64,000 bases of DNA from Aedes albopictus. Its lineage: Eukaryota; Arthropoda; Insecta; Diptera; Culicidae. Made by a program: the position numbers and the translations under genes. The notes below the pieces were generated by a model, which was given only the letters and a program-made list of their open reading frames with translations, was not told the DNA's origin and made no database searches. Shown here in pieces: positions 45,546-57,529 of the stretch (within the stretch, counting starts at the first letter, position 1; the number at the start of each line of letters is the position of its first letter). The DNA is taken from assembly GCF_035046485.1 (NCBI RefSeq), contig NC_085137.1, forward strand, positions 15,777,346 through 15,841,345. Reading direction: 5' to 3'.

Positions 45546-47244
45546 CAATGCTATCTTGAATTCATTCTGGGATTTTTCCAGAAGTTCCTTCTGAGGATTC
45601 AGCCTTCGATGCCTTCTGCGGATTCCTCTAGATTCCTTTGTTTATTTCTTCTGGTGATTTTTGCAGGAAATCTTTCAGTAGCTCCTTTAGAGATTCCTAC
45701 AGGAGTTAGGTCTGGGAACGAGGAATTTAATCAAAGAATTTCTCAAAGAACTTCCAGAACGAATATCTGGAGAAGTTACAGAAGAAATTTCTGGAGAATT
45801 CCCATTGGAAATTATAGGAGCTTTTCTAGAGAGAAACCACTAGGAACACCAAACGGGTTTCCAGAATGAACATCTAGAGGAGTTCTAGAAGAAACTACTG
45901 GAAGATCCCCAGGAAGAGCTATTGAAGGATTCCCACCAAGAACTCGTGGAGGTTGTCTAGAAAGAACTACTAAAAGATTACCTTTAGGAACACCAAATGA
46001 GCTTCCAGAACGAACATCTGGAGAAGTTCCAGAAAAAAAAACTCCCGATAGCTTCCCGATGGAGCATCTAAAAGGTTAACTAGGAGGAATTTCTGAAGGA
46101 TTTCTCAAGAGTTCCTGGAGGGGTTCCAGAAGAAGCCTCTGGAAAGTTACCATAAGGAACACCAGGAACATTCCTAGAAGGAGCTTCTGGAAGGTTAAAA
46201 TAAGGAACACAAGGTGTGCTCCCAGGAGGAACATCTGAAGAAGTTCCACAAGAAACTCCAGAAGATACTCTTGGGAATTACCAGAAGGAACTTCTGAAGG
46301 ATACCCAGAAGGAGGTCCAGGAGGATTTCTCTGATAAATTCACACAATGCCCTGTGAGGTTTTCTACAAAGAACTCTTGAAAAATTACCATTAGGAATAC
46401 CACCATGTAATCCTATCCAGAAGGAACATTTGGAGAAGTTCGAATGAGTGTAATCAGTTTTGTAACTTTTAATTCCGTCAATTAGGGCTTAGGGGGCATT
46501 CTGCTTAAAGGGTCCGAAAAGTCGGTACAAGATTTGGAGAAGTTCCAAAAGAAACTTTAGGAAGAATTCCCAGGAGGAGCTTCAGGAAGGTTACCATAAG
46601 AAACACGAGGTGGGGGGATTCCAGAAGGAGTATCTGGCGAAGTTACAGAAGAAATCCCTGGAGGATTCCCAGAAGAAGGTTCTGGAGTATTCCCAAAAAA
46701 AAGCTCCTGAAGGATTTCCACAACAAACTCTAGGAAATTTTCTAGAAAGAGCATCTGGAAGATTATAATAAGGAAGAACAGATGAGCTTCCATAACGAAC
46801 ATCTGGAGGAGTTTCCAGAAGAAACTCCTGGAGGATTCCCAGAAGGAGCTTTTGGAAGGTGACCATAAATAACACAAGGTGGGCTCCCAGAACGAACATC
46901 TGGAGAAATTCCCGAAAAAAAATCTGTAGAATTACCAGAAGATATTCTTACAAATTTCCAGAACAAACTTCTGGAGGATTTTCAAAAGGAGTTTCTGAAG
47001 GATTCTCACAATTAACTCTTGGAGATTTTCTAGAAAGAACTCCTGAAAAATTACCATTAGGAGCGCCAAAACGGCTTCCAGAACGAACATCTGGAGGAGT
47101 TCCAGAGAAAACTCCTGGAGGAGGATTTCCTGAAGAACCTTCTGGAAGGTTACCTGGTGGAACATCTGGAGAAGAAGAAACTCAGAAGGGACTACTTGAG
47201 CATATCTAAAAAAAACATTTCTGAAAGAAAAAAAAACGGAGAAG
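45546..47244 (+). repeat. Degenerate minisatellite, mixed orientation
   Basis: The first 160 bases are pyrimidine-rich on the plus strand. From about 45760 the array is purine-rich with longer composite units containing AGAACATCTGGAGAAGTTCC and TTACCA(T)TAGGAACACC. All open frames here are by-products of the repeat. Confidence 0.8.
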
Positions 47245-47414
47245 TGTGGAGCGGATCTAGTGTGGTGATTAGAACACAAGACTATCACGCCGAGGACCTG
47301 GGATCGAATCCCACTCCCGACATTCTCACAAATGTGGGTTCTTCCTTCGGAAGGGAAGTAAACGTGGGTCCTGAGATGAACTAGCCTAGGGTTAAAAATC
47401 TCGTTAATACAGAC
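47245..47414 (+). mobile_element. tRNA-derived SINE with 16 bp target-site duplication
   Basis: The A-box-like TAGTGTGGTGATTAGA and the B-box region CTGGGATCGAATCCCA (perfect 5 bp T-stem) are in tRNA spacing; ACTATCACGCCGAGGACC resembles the anticodon region of tRNA-Asp. A tRNA-unrelated body follows and ends in an A-rich tail. AAAAAAAACGGAGAAG is present before (47229-47244) and after (47415-47430) the element. The insertion splits the minisatellite and is the clearest recent retroposition in the window. Confidence 0.92.
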
Positions 47415-47700
47415 AAAAAAAACGGAGAAGCCACAGAAGGAACAACTGGAGGAATGTTAGAAAGGTTTTCTGGAGCGATTTCAGAAATTGATCTTGGACG
47501 AATTCCCGTAGGAAGTTCTGCAGAGAACCTTGCAGTAAGGAATGCTTTGGTTATTTTCAGATACAACTCCTTGAGGAATTCTAACAAAATCTCTAGGTTA
47601 GAATCAGAATGAGTTACTTAATGAATTCTGATTCTTGATGAAACTCCAGGTAGAATTTCGAAAGGGACATCTGAGAAATATCAAGGGGTCAGAAACTCTT
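47415..47700 (+). repeat. Degenerate minisatellite after the SINE
   Basis: Continuation of the array in purine-rich orientation; it fades out near 47700. The following 290 bases to the putative poly(A) signal show nothing recognisable. Confidence 0.7.
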
Positions 47701-47989
47701 TCTTCGAAAACTCCCTGGACATAGTTGTGCCTGCTTGCCTTACAACATTATAAATTCATGCAATGGCAGGCAAAGAAAGCCCTTCAATTAATAACGGTCA
47801 AAGTACACTAAGTTGGAAAGAGGCAGGCCAAGTTCCAGTGGGAACGTAGTGCCATATAGAAGAAGAAGAAGTCGAGTCGGTATCATTTGACATATGATCG
47901 AAATGCTCTCAAGAATTACCATTTAGAATAATCTTCTTTGAGTTCCGTCAGAAAGTTATCTAGCAATTTCGTTAGATTTGTTACCGCGA

Positions 47990-49797
47990 ATTCCTACATT
48001 TATTTAGTAGATTTCGTTGGGAATGAAAGAATCGGGTTTTTTTAGATAAACTATTCTTCTTATTTTCTTACTTCTCTATCATCCCACCGACTCAGAGCTC
48101 TAACAAAATCACCCCCACCCACCCAAAAATCCCCAGTCCCACCCCGCCATGTGGGTGTCAATTCCCGGAAAGCACATTCAAGCAGTCCGATTTGCATTCA
48201 AAGGGTGTCGCACGGCACCACCACGGACGGACGGGGGCACTGATTATGTCGGTTCAATACCTGTGCTTTACCACGCTTAGGTATTTAGTTGTTGGTCCGT
48301 CCCGGGAACTCCGGCTGCTAAATTGATAGTAATTTCCGCATTTAATGGAATTAATAATGGGGCGCGTGCACGTTGATGTTTTGGAAAATGAATAATAAAT
48401 GAGTGACATTTAATCTGATTATACATAAATAGTTACATGTATACATAACTCCTCTCTACTTGCTACTGGCTGCTAGTGCTGTTCGCTAGCTGTCTCTTTC
48501 TCACGGGTGTTCAAAGCGGATTGCTTTGATTTCTAGTTGGTATACACGTTTAACACGTACAACGAATTCCCACTGACTTTTGCTCTACCATTTGCATATT
48601 GTTTCCTGTGTGTACTTAACCGATACATACATGTACGTGAAACTACTAATTAGGTTGATCAGAGTGTGTAATTGGTGAGTGAAAATAAATTATTAAACCG
48701 TTACGTTAAACTGGCGGGTAAAGCAAAACAAAAATAACGTAACTCAAATTCAAACATATGAAAGTTCACTTGGGATAGGTTTGGCTTAAACGTAAAACAT
48801 ACGATTGGTGTGCAAAATAGTTTAAACAGTTAATTCACTTGAATTCAGGCGGATAGCTGCTACTATTAACTATACTAGTATAACGTGTATGGTAAAACGA
48901 ATTCTATAGTTCACTTGGGGGTGTTGGTAAAATAAGCATCAATCAACAAAACAAAAGCTGACTACTAGCCTTTGGTTTCTCCCTGGGAAGGTTTGCGTGC
49001 GGGGTTTTCAGTCCTCTCGGAATTGGTCACATTATAGCCGAAATCTAACAATTTGCACTTTGTAACACTTTGCCGAGTAAAAACTGTAAAACTATCCGAG
49101 CGGTCACTCCCTCGCAAAGTTCCCTTCCCAGCCGTCAGGCTCTAAATCTAGTACTCTTTTTTTTTCTCTAACTCGCGGTGGAACTAATAATAATCAAAAA
49201 ATGTGAGTAAAAAATCGAACGAAAATGAAAAACTATACTACTACTCAACAAAATCCAGCTTAACGCGGTTTTTTCTCGTCTCTGTTTCCTTCCTACTGTT
49301 GCTTTGTGCTAGTTTGCTACCTTTTAGTTTTTGTTCTACCATTCTAATTTTTGTTTCTTTTGTGTAGTTGGAATTTTTGGCTTTCTACCTTACTTTTCAT
49401 AAAACAAGTAACGAAACATAACGTTAATCAAAATAAAAGGAAAAAGATAAAACAGGAAAACGGCCACCATCAAATCTGGAAACAGGACATAAAAACGTTT
49501 CATACACAACCTTTTCGTCCAATAATTGTCTTGTAAGTGTTGCGGACGTTGCGCCCAGCTCATCCACCGCCTACTTCGTCTTCTTGCCAGTGTGTGTTTT
49601 TGTGTGCTGCCCGACGTAAACTAAGCTTATCGTGAAACAATTACATTTAACGTGTTCCAACAAGACAAGTGTTACGAACAGAACGACGACGAACGTAGAA
49701 GCTACTCCTGCCCCTCCTCCTCTCTTATTGTAACTGTGTTTGTCCCGATTTCCGCTGCGCCGCTGAATTCCTGCCTCACCACAGTTTCCCCAAATAG
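47990..49797 (-). other. Probable 3' UTR of the Bruno-like gene
   Basis: This is about 1.8 kb directly downstream of the TAA stop. It is free of the degenerate minisatellite and foldback elements that fill the sequence on both sides. The loss of repeats on the far side coincides with an AATAAA on the minus strand. Bruno/CELF mRNAs commonly have long 3' UTRs. The extent is inferred from repeat content and the polyadenylation hexamer, not from transcript data. Confidence 0.55.
47999..48004 (-). promoter_or_regulatory. Candidate polyadenylation signal AATAAA
   Basis: TTTATT on the plus strand is AATAAA on the minus strand, about 1.8 kb after the Bruno-like stop codon and at the edge of the repeat-poor stretch. 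I noticed no other copy between here and the stop codon. Hexamers occur by chance in AT-rich DNA, so this is a candidate only. Confidence 0.4.
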
Positions 49798-50069
49798 TTA
49801 GTACGGCTTGGAGGCGTCCTTCGAGCGCTTCAGCTGCACTTTCAGCCGCTTCGTGCCGATCTGGAAACCGTGCATCGCCTGGATGGCGGCCTGCGCCGAG
49901 GCCACGTTGTCGAACGACACGAAGCCGAAGCACTTGGACAGGTTGGTTTGCTTGTCGATGAACACCTTGGCGGAGACCACGTTGCCGAAGGGGAGGAACG
50001 TCGACGCCAGGTCCGTGTCGGTGAACTCCTGCGGCAGGTGGTAGATGAACAGGTTGCAACCCTCGGGAC
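49798..50069 (-). CDS. Bruno-like / CELF family RNA-binding protein, terminal coding exon (RRM3 and C-terminus)
   Basis: The minus strand reads a continuous frame from a splice acceptor (CCGCAG before GTCCCGAGG) to a TAA stop. It encodes a complete third RNA recognition motif: the RNP2-like strand LFIYHL near the start, the RNP1 octamer KCFGFVSF in the middle, and the basic tail [14 protein letters not shown] typical of CELF proteins. Proteins of this family bind GU-rich RNA elements and act in alternative splicing and translational repression. The exon has 272 bases: two bases complete the Gly codon begun in the upstream exon, then 89 codons and the stop, so the reading phase matches the exon at 58514-58663 exactly. 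The exon is GC-rich against AT-rich surroundings, as expected of selected coding DNA. Insects carry several Bruno paralogues; the residues suggest the bru2/CELF1-2-like side, but I cannot fix the paralogue from this part alone. Confidence 0.95.
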
Positions 50070-52519
50070 CTGCGGATTGGGGGGAGGAAGAAAGTATGAT
50101 AAGTTAATGGAAGTAAATCGTGAAATTCATGATCACAGTGGATGCAAGTAAATGCTGAAGGATACCTGTAATTTCAAAAATGCTAGGAAGATAGTAAATT
50201 CTGGAAGATACCAAGGGTTCTAGAAACTCTTAAGGATGCCTAAGATATCTGCCAACGCGATTGCGAGATTTTTCTTATTGCTTTCAGAGGTTTTTGTACT
50301 AGGTTTTTTTTTGCATTTCTCGTAGTGTTTTTACAGCGTTGTTTACAGAATTCCTTTAATTTTTCTTCGCGACTTCTGTAAGAATTTCGTTTTAGATTTC
50401 TTCCGATTTTTTTGAGTTTCTTTTATAGGCTCTCCCTGAATTTTTCCGGAGAACAGCCAGCCCACACTGGAGTAACAGGGTCCAATTCATGGCCAAAAAG
50501 TTTTAACACGTTTTTATGGTGTATTATGTATATACTAGCGATAAAATTGTGAATTTAGATATTGAGGAAACATTTTGGATTATAAATAGCCATATTAATT
50601 CACTTAAAGGCTAGAAATGATTTCTTATAACCTCTCCAAGGACGTTTATTTTCACCCTCAAAAATCGCTTGAAGCGTCGAACATTTTTATTTGACAACAG
50701 AGAACTGAAAAATAATTATATTTCCATGAAAAATATTGTTTGGAAACAAGGGCCACCTCGTTTCATAGAAATTCTCCTAGAAGTGTGAGAGAAATTCAAT
50801 TCTTTTATAAGTGTAGATAACGTGTTTATGTCTTCAGCAAAGTTGTAAGGAGTGTCATAATCGGGAAACTTGTTGAATAATTGTCCTATCTTCACAATTT
50901 TTGGGAATACGGGCCGTTATTTTTGAACGGTCCCTTAAACTCATTTTAAATGTTGTGCCTTTTTCTAGATATTTTGGGAATCACATTTTCATTTCGGGAT
51001 AACTTTTATAGTGCCCTGGAAAACACATCAAAACTCAAAAATTAATCATGGATTGAAAATTTTAGGAGTTTGAATATGATGATAGAAGCCGTGTGGAATA
51101 TATCAGTTTGAATTTTTCTATTAAAACATGGCATTTTAACACAACTTTATACATAAAAGTAAGTTCGTGGAGTACTGAATGAAAAACTCAATGAGTTTAG
51201 CTATAAAAAACAATATTTATCTGAAAATATTTTCTTAACGGTGCATCAACATATGATTACATGCTACAAATAGTGAGCTTTTTATTTGAGTTGTTTTTTT
51301 ATTTTTTATAACAAATTTTGAACACAACAGTTCTAGCTACATTAGATTACTACTGCATTGCATACATTTTGGCGTTTATCGGTGTATGGAGATTTCTGCC
51401 CAAATTTACTAAATTAATTCCATTTGACACATTTTGTTAAGAGATAGAAGACCAGATTTGTATTCTGCTATGATCTATCTACCGAGAATAAGTGGCCGTT
51501 CATTGAAAAAGTAGTCGAAACGAAGTTGTTATATCAAAATTAAACATAAATTGTAACTAAAAACTAGTCAAAAAGGTGTAAATTTCAAAATGATTTATTT
51601 TTTCGTCTGGTACTTTCTGGTACCCGTTCTCTTGCGATTCACAAAGGATATGCCTTATATTTTATTGTAGATATATCCAGATCGCGGAATGCTGCAGAAT
51701 CTGAAAACTTTTTGAATGCTGAAAATGGTTCAAAATTGACAAAAAACATGATTTTGAAAACTCTTCTGTAAAAGAGCAAAATAAATGAAACCAGGTGAAG
51801 TTTTTTGTTTAAATGATACACCCTTATCAGGAGAACTGTGTTACATACTCAGTTATTTTTTCAAATTGTCAATATTTCGATAATTGAAGTTCTTCCGATG
51901 AGTTATGATGCAAATGAAAAAAACAGTAGAGAAAATCGGCAAATTTCGGCATTTATTCTTAAAAAAATATGCATCCCAAAGTATTTTATTGATTGCCACA
52001 TGATGAAGCATTACTTCATTTATCTTTAAAAAATATTAGACTCTGGAAAACCCTGAAAAAAAATTTTCGACTTATGGCCAGGAATTTGGCCCATTTACGC
52101 CTGTGTGCAGCCGCTAGAAATTCTAGTTGCAAATCCGGAGAACCCTCTGGAAGAAATAAAACTTCGACAGAAATCTAGAGAGGAAGCTAAATCGGGATTT
52201 AAAAAGGATTTTTTTTAGAGAAATTTCCAATATATTTTCAGGAACAATTCAATCAAATCTTTTCTGAAGGAGATTCATCCGGATGATTACTTAGGATATA
52301 TATTGAATTATTTTCTTGATTAATGAGATTTTAACGTTGAACAATTCGTCATTGAAATTTTCATCACAATTTTGAAAGTTCTCTCACAACTTTGGTATTG
52401 CGTTTGCCAACTTTATGTTATTAGACAAACTTTCAAATGTAACTACAATGTAAAGGTTCTCCATACATTGTTTTCGATACTATTCTTTTGAACTGAGAGA
52501 GTATCAAGTAATTGTAACC
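50070..52519. other. AT-rich intronic DNA without recognised elements
   Basis: No open frame above 65 codons, no inverted termini found. Part of the Bruno-like intron. Confidence 0.45.
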
Positions 52520-54427
52520 CTTCGCAAGTGAATAATTCCATCCCTGCTCTAGAAGTTTTACAGGATTTCACTACTCGGATTTCTGTAGGAGCTACAGGAT
52601 TTTTTTCCAGAGGTTTTTCCGAAACACCCCCAGAAATTCCTGGAGGATTTTTTCTCAGAATTCATTCCAGAACTTTTACATTTCACATCCAGGGATTTCT
52701 TGAGATTAAGTTAAGTAAAACTTCCGCAATTTCCACCCAAACTCACATGATATCTCCCAAAGAATTCAACGGGATATCTTCCAAGAAAATTCTTTAGGAA
52801 ACATGTTTCAAGAGATTTTTTCAGAAGATTTTCCAAGATGTTTCGTTCACGGGCCGTTTACGTTTAGCAGCACGTTTTACCAGGGTTTCTTTCGGAGATT
52901 CCAGCAGGATGTCACTGGGAGTTCCTTGTGGAATTTTTCTTCCCGTAATTTTTAAAGAAATTCCTCCGCCATTTCCCTCTCGGAGTTTCTTCCGGAATGT
53001 CTTCTGAACTTTGTTTTGGGAGTGTATCTGAAATTTCATGGCAAAAGTTAAAATTGCCTGCGAGATTTCCCCCAGACTTCCTCCTAAGATTTACACACAG
53101 ATTTTTTAATCAGAGATTTCTTTCATTTCTTTTAGATGTTTTGTTTTGGGATTTCTTCTAAGAACACTGCAAAAAAATAAATGCCGAGAAAACTTGAGAG
53201 AACCATGAAGTATTTCTGGGATTCATCAATAGTTAGTCTCAGGATTTTGGCCGAGTTTCTCCAGGGATTTCTCCTGGAGATTTTCTGTAAAAGTTTTCCC
53301 ATCATGTTTCAAAATTATTCTTGGATTTTCTTCATGAGTTTCCTAGAAGTGTTGTTCGAGATTTGTCCAGAAGTTCCTACAGCATTTCTTGAAAAATTTT
53401 GGAGGTTAGAGGTTTTTCAGCAAATGCTGAGAAATTCATCCAGGATTTATCCAAAAGCACAGGCGGTTGGCTCATACAAAAATTTTAGGGTTTTCATACA
53501 AAAACGCGTTACAGAGGGAGGGGGTCGAAAAATGTCGATTTTAGCGTTACGTAATACATGGATGCTGTCGTTTCCAAAGCTCCTCACAGGATTTTTTTTT
53601 ATAATTACCCTAAAAATTTTCTTTTAAATTTTCCCGGTTTTTCTTTCATTTTACATGCTTTTACCAAGATTTTTACTACAAATTTCTTCATGGATTCTCC
53701 TAAAAATTCTCTTGAGAAAATCTTCTGGGATTTCTCCTCGTTCAGAGATCGCCATTTCCTCCCGAATTTCTCCTGAAGTTTTTCGAGATCAATCTAAGGA
53801 TTTTTTTTTTGAAGTTTCTAAAGTGGTTCTACCTGACTCATTTTTGTCCATCTCAGAGCCCCCCTCCCTCCTTGTAGAACTTTTTTCCAAACAAAATTTT
53901 CGAAATTTGTATGGAGCGTAGACTTTCACTAGAACCCCACCCCCCCTCCCTCCCTCTAAGAGTCTACGTAGTTTATGGACAGGCCCCTAGAGGTTCTTCC
54001 AGGGTCTTGTCGCGGGATGTCTCCTAAGCCATCAGCAGTATTTTGTTTCATACATTTTTCGCTGGTTCCTCTCTTGTGTTTTCTGGAAGAATTTTTCTTT
54101 TTTTTTTTTCCTGGAGAAGTCTGTACTGAGATTTCAGCTATAGTTTTCACAGGATTTTCTCATAAGTTTCCAAGACTATTTTTCCTTGAGTTAATCCAGA
54201 GTTCCCCACAGGGTCTCTCAATGAGTTCGTCGCGGAATTTCCTTCAGAATTTTTTTTCCCGAAATTTCTATCAGAGTTTCCCTTGCCACATCCCTCCCGG
54301 GATTTCTCCGTTTTCCTTCTAGGATTTTTAATGAATTTTCTCGTAAGATTACCTCTGGAATTTCTGTTTTTCCTGGGATTTGTAAGGGAATTCGCTTGGA
54401 ATTTCCATGTCATTCCAGGAAACGAGA
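52520..54427 (-). repeat. Degenerate minisatellite, pyrimidine-rich on plus
   Basis: TTCTCCAGGGATTTCTCC-type units, the reverse complement of the 42-47 kb arrays, so it is purine-rich in the Bruno-like pre-mRNA. It is interrupted at about 53460-53580 and 53850-53990 by pieces of the CATAAACTACGTAGA repeat type with C-rich tracts. Confidence 0.8.
53850..53993. mobile_element. Single end of a 'GTCCATAAACTACGTAGA' MITE
   Basis: CCCCCCTCCCTCCCTCTAAG is followed by AGTCTACGTAGTTTATGGAC and AGGCCCCTA. Only one clear terminus is present; a different partial copy lies at about 53465-53570. Confidence 0.6.
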
Positions 54428-54738
54428 GTGTCCGGCCATTTGGCTGAATGTCATTTGACCGAAGGCCGTTTAGCCGAATTATTATCGAACGATTTCAGAG
54501 AAAGTCTTTGGCATTTAAGTTGACGCTGAAACTGGCAATAATTTATCAGAGATTGCTCTTTCTTCAATAAAGAATATTTTTTTTAGAGTTATACTGATGT
54601 GGAGAACAATAGCATGATCACTTGAGTTCATCATACATTTTTCGGCCAAACAGCATTTAGCCAAATGACCTATACGGCCAAATGGCGTTCGGCTAAGCGA
54701 CATTAGGTCAAATGGCATTCGGCCAAATGACCCGGAAC
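54428..54738. mobile_element. 311 bp repeat built of 'GGCCATTTGGC' motifs in inverted arrangement
   Basis: TCCGGCCATTTGGCTGAATG at the left corresponds to the inverse of CATTCGGCCAAATGACCCGG at the right. Inside, ATTTGACC / GGTCAAAT and GTTTAGCCGAA-like motifs repeat several times per arm. This is a recognisable dispersed insect repeat style. Confidence 0.75.
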
Positions 54739-54872
54739 CCCCAAAGAGAAAGGAATTGACGGGAGAAATTCTAGGTGCAACTCATGGAATTTGTTTGGAA
54801 GAAATTCAGGGAAAACATCGGGCGAAATCCTAAGAGAAATCTAGATTGGGATTCTAGAAATAAAAATCAGGA

Positions 54873-55068
54873 AATAGGGTGACATTGGGTATTAACGGGA
54901 GGTTTGTTCTCTTCGTCATGGGGGGTTTTTGTCAACCAAATTGCCTGAAACTTGGCCATATCATTAATGTGTTGGGAAGGATTTGAGGCCAACTCTGAGT
55001 TCAATAGGGTACAAAAAACCCCCAAGACGAAGAGAACAAAACGGCCGAGAATAGGTAATTTCCCCTAT
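54873..55068. mobile_element. 196 bp foldback MITE
   Basis: TTGTTCTCTTCGTCATGGGG at the left mirrors CCAAGACGAAGAGAACAAAA at the right. Outer ends are ATAGGGTGACATT and AATTTCCCCTAT. Confidence 0.78.
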
Positions 55069-56390
55069 GCCTATTTCATGGAGGAATCCCGAAAATAATT
55101 GCTGCATAGGTGTTTTCGGCAAGACGCAGATGCTGAAAAATATGGGAATTTTGCAAAGATTTTGTAACTTAAAACTGAAAACTGGTGATTTTGGAAATGG
55201 AATTCATTCATGATTCATTCAGAAATTCTTCACGTGAGATTTCTCAAGGAGCTGCGGCAGGAACTGATTTCGGAGTTTTTCTATGAATTCATTGCAGTGT
55301 TCTTCGTAAGAATCTTCCGGATTTTCTCTACAGATTCTTCATAGATTTTTTTTCCGGAGTTTTATCGGATTTCAGTTTTTACCACATAGATTTTTACCAC
55401 ATTTCCCCCATGGATTGCTCCAGGTGTCCTTTCTTTATTTCTCCTGTGAGTAGGGTCTGATTGCTATATATAATCACACGCTCTCTGCGCGGAAAAAATT
55501 CTAGAAAGAATTCCAGGAAAAAACTCGGGAAGAATTAAAAAACGAATCATGGGAAACATTTCTGGAGAGAATCTTCTGTGGTAAATTCCGATATTAATTT
55601 CAAAATCTATCTCGTGGAAGATTTTAGGGAGGTGTTTTGGCAAATCATTTCGGAAGGTATCTTAGCAGGACCTCTATAAGGAATCGTGGAAGAATTGCAA
55701 GAGCTGGTTGTCTAGAAGAAAAATAAGTAAAAACCTCGAGAAATTCCTTCAGTTTTTCTATGTATCCATCCAAAATTCGTTCCGAAATTCCTCTGAGGAC
55801 TGTATAAGGTTTTTCCTAGAATTCTTTTCAAGATTTTTCCTGGGATTTCTCCCGTAAGTATTTCTTTAATTTCTTTCGCAGTTTCTTCCGCCATTTCTCT
55901 CAGTGTTTTCTCTTGAACTTATGAAAAGTTCGCAGGATTTCTACATGACTGCTTCCAGAATTTCTCGCAGGATTCCTTTCGGAGGTTCTCCTAAAATTTA
56001 TCCAAATGCCCTTCAGGATTTTTTCTTAGTGAATTTTCGAGTTACTCCTGGGGCTCTTTTCCGAGATTTCTGCAGCAGAAGTACACCCAGAAAATTAACC
56101 AGGATTTTTCTTAGAGTTCTTTTCGGGTTTTCTCTTAGTTGTTTTCAAATTTCCTCCTGGAAATCCCCTACCTAGTATTTTGTCCCAAGATTACTTTCAA
56201 ACATTTTTTCCCCAAGATGTTCCAGTTTTTCTCACAAATTCTTCCGAAGTAAGTTCCTCTCGAGATTTCTTGAACAGGTCTTGCCGGAGATTCCCACAAG
56301 ATTTCACCTGGATTTCTTTTGATATTCACCGGCAATTTCTTAAAAGGAAGATGGCAGGTTATCCAAGGAAGTATTTCGAGAAAAAAAACC
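55069..56390 (-). repeat. Degenerate minisatellite, mainly pyrimidine-rich on plus
   Basis: Units such as TTTCTCCCGGGATTTCTT dominate from about 55220, with a short reversed patch at 55490-55720. Frames on both strands are artefacts. Confidence 0.75.
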
Positions 56391-57180
56391 ATTGAAGAAT
56401 CTCTGCAAGAACTCCTGGAGCAGCTATGAGAGAAATCCCAAAATAAACACCTAGAATCGCGGACAAATTTTCCGCATCCGGGAAGAACATTGTTAATAAT
56501 TATGGTAGAACCTCTGAAAAATCTCAAGATGATCACTGCAAGATTTCCAAGAAATAACTACAAAGAAAATCTTCGAAAATCATCTGAAAATATTCGCGGA
56601 AAGAACTCCATGCAAAATATCAGCAAAGAGGTCCGGAAGCGATCTTGATAGAAAGTCTAGAATAAATCCTGAACGAGATATCCCGGGAGCAACTTCGGAA
56701 GAAATCTAATAAGAGAGGTCACGGGAGAAACTCCGACAGAAATATCGGGTGACACTTCAAGGAAAACCCCGCGAGAACATTTTACCTTCTTCATGCATTA
56801 GCTTGCGCTCACCTCGCTCACCTAGTGCACGTTTAGGGGTCATAATGACCCCAATTCACAACTAGGACAAGAAACTATGGAAGGATTTTTAGAATTTTTT
56901 TTAATAAATTACAGAAGGAACTTCTAAAGAAATCCCATGAGGGCAAACCGTTGGAAAACCCCCGGAGAGGAACTCCAGCAGAAAATCGTGAAAAACTTCT
57001 GAAGAAATCCAGGAAAGAGCTCTAGTAGAAATCCCAGGAATAACTTCTGTAGCAACTCTGGGAGAACTCAAGGGATGAACTCCTGGGAACATTCATTTTG
57101 GAAGGAATCACTAAAATCATTCAAGAGGGATTCCGTGAGAAACACTGAGAGAAATTCCGCGGGAACGTCTGAGAAATATT
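56391..57180 (+). repeat. Degenerate minisatellite, purine-rich on plus
   Basis: At about 56390 the array flips: units now read GAAGAAATCCCAGGAGGAAC. The block is interrupted at about 56785-56870 by unique sequence. Confidence 0.78.
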
Positions 57181-57529
57181 TTCCAGAATCATCTTAGTTA
57201 CCCTCGAATTTACAACATCTGATCGAAATCGTCAACTTGTCGGAAATATCTGTTTGATCTAGGAGCTCTTCTCTTACTCCGCAAGCACAGATATCTAGAC
57301 TCCTTCTTGTTTTAACTTACTTTTCGAATAGCCATCCGAAGGAATCTTCCACTTCTTGACGAAACCACATGCTTTCAGTAAGAACCTTCTGCATTACGAG
57401 ACAAATATTTGTTTTGACAGCCCTGTATTACACACATATAGTAAAGACTCGTGTTCGAGCATTACATGTTCAATACATTTTTATCAAACACTGCAGTAAA
57501 GTCAGAGGCAGATTAGATTAATAAGTAGT

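Noticed and set aside
42384..47587. Several 80-140 codon frames with repeated Ser-Gly-Asn-Pro or Phe-Leu-rich units
   Set aside because: They arise because the degenerate minisatellite rarely produces stops; frames are open on both strands at once.
49571..50151. Other long frames overlapping the RRM3 exon (162 codons minus, 93 codons plus)
   Set aside because: Shadows of the GC-rich exon in other frames; only the RRM frame has family motifs and correct splice phase.
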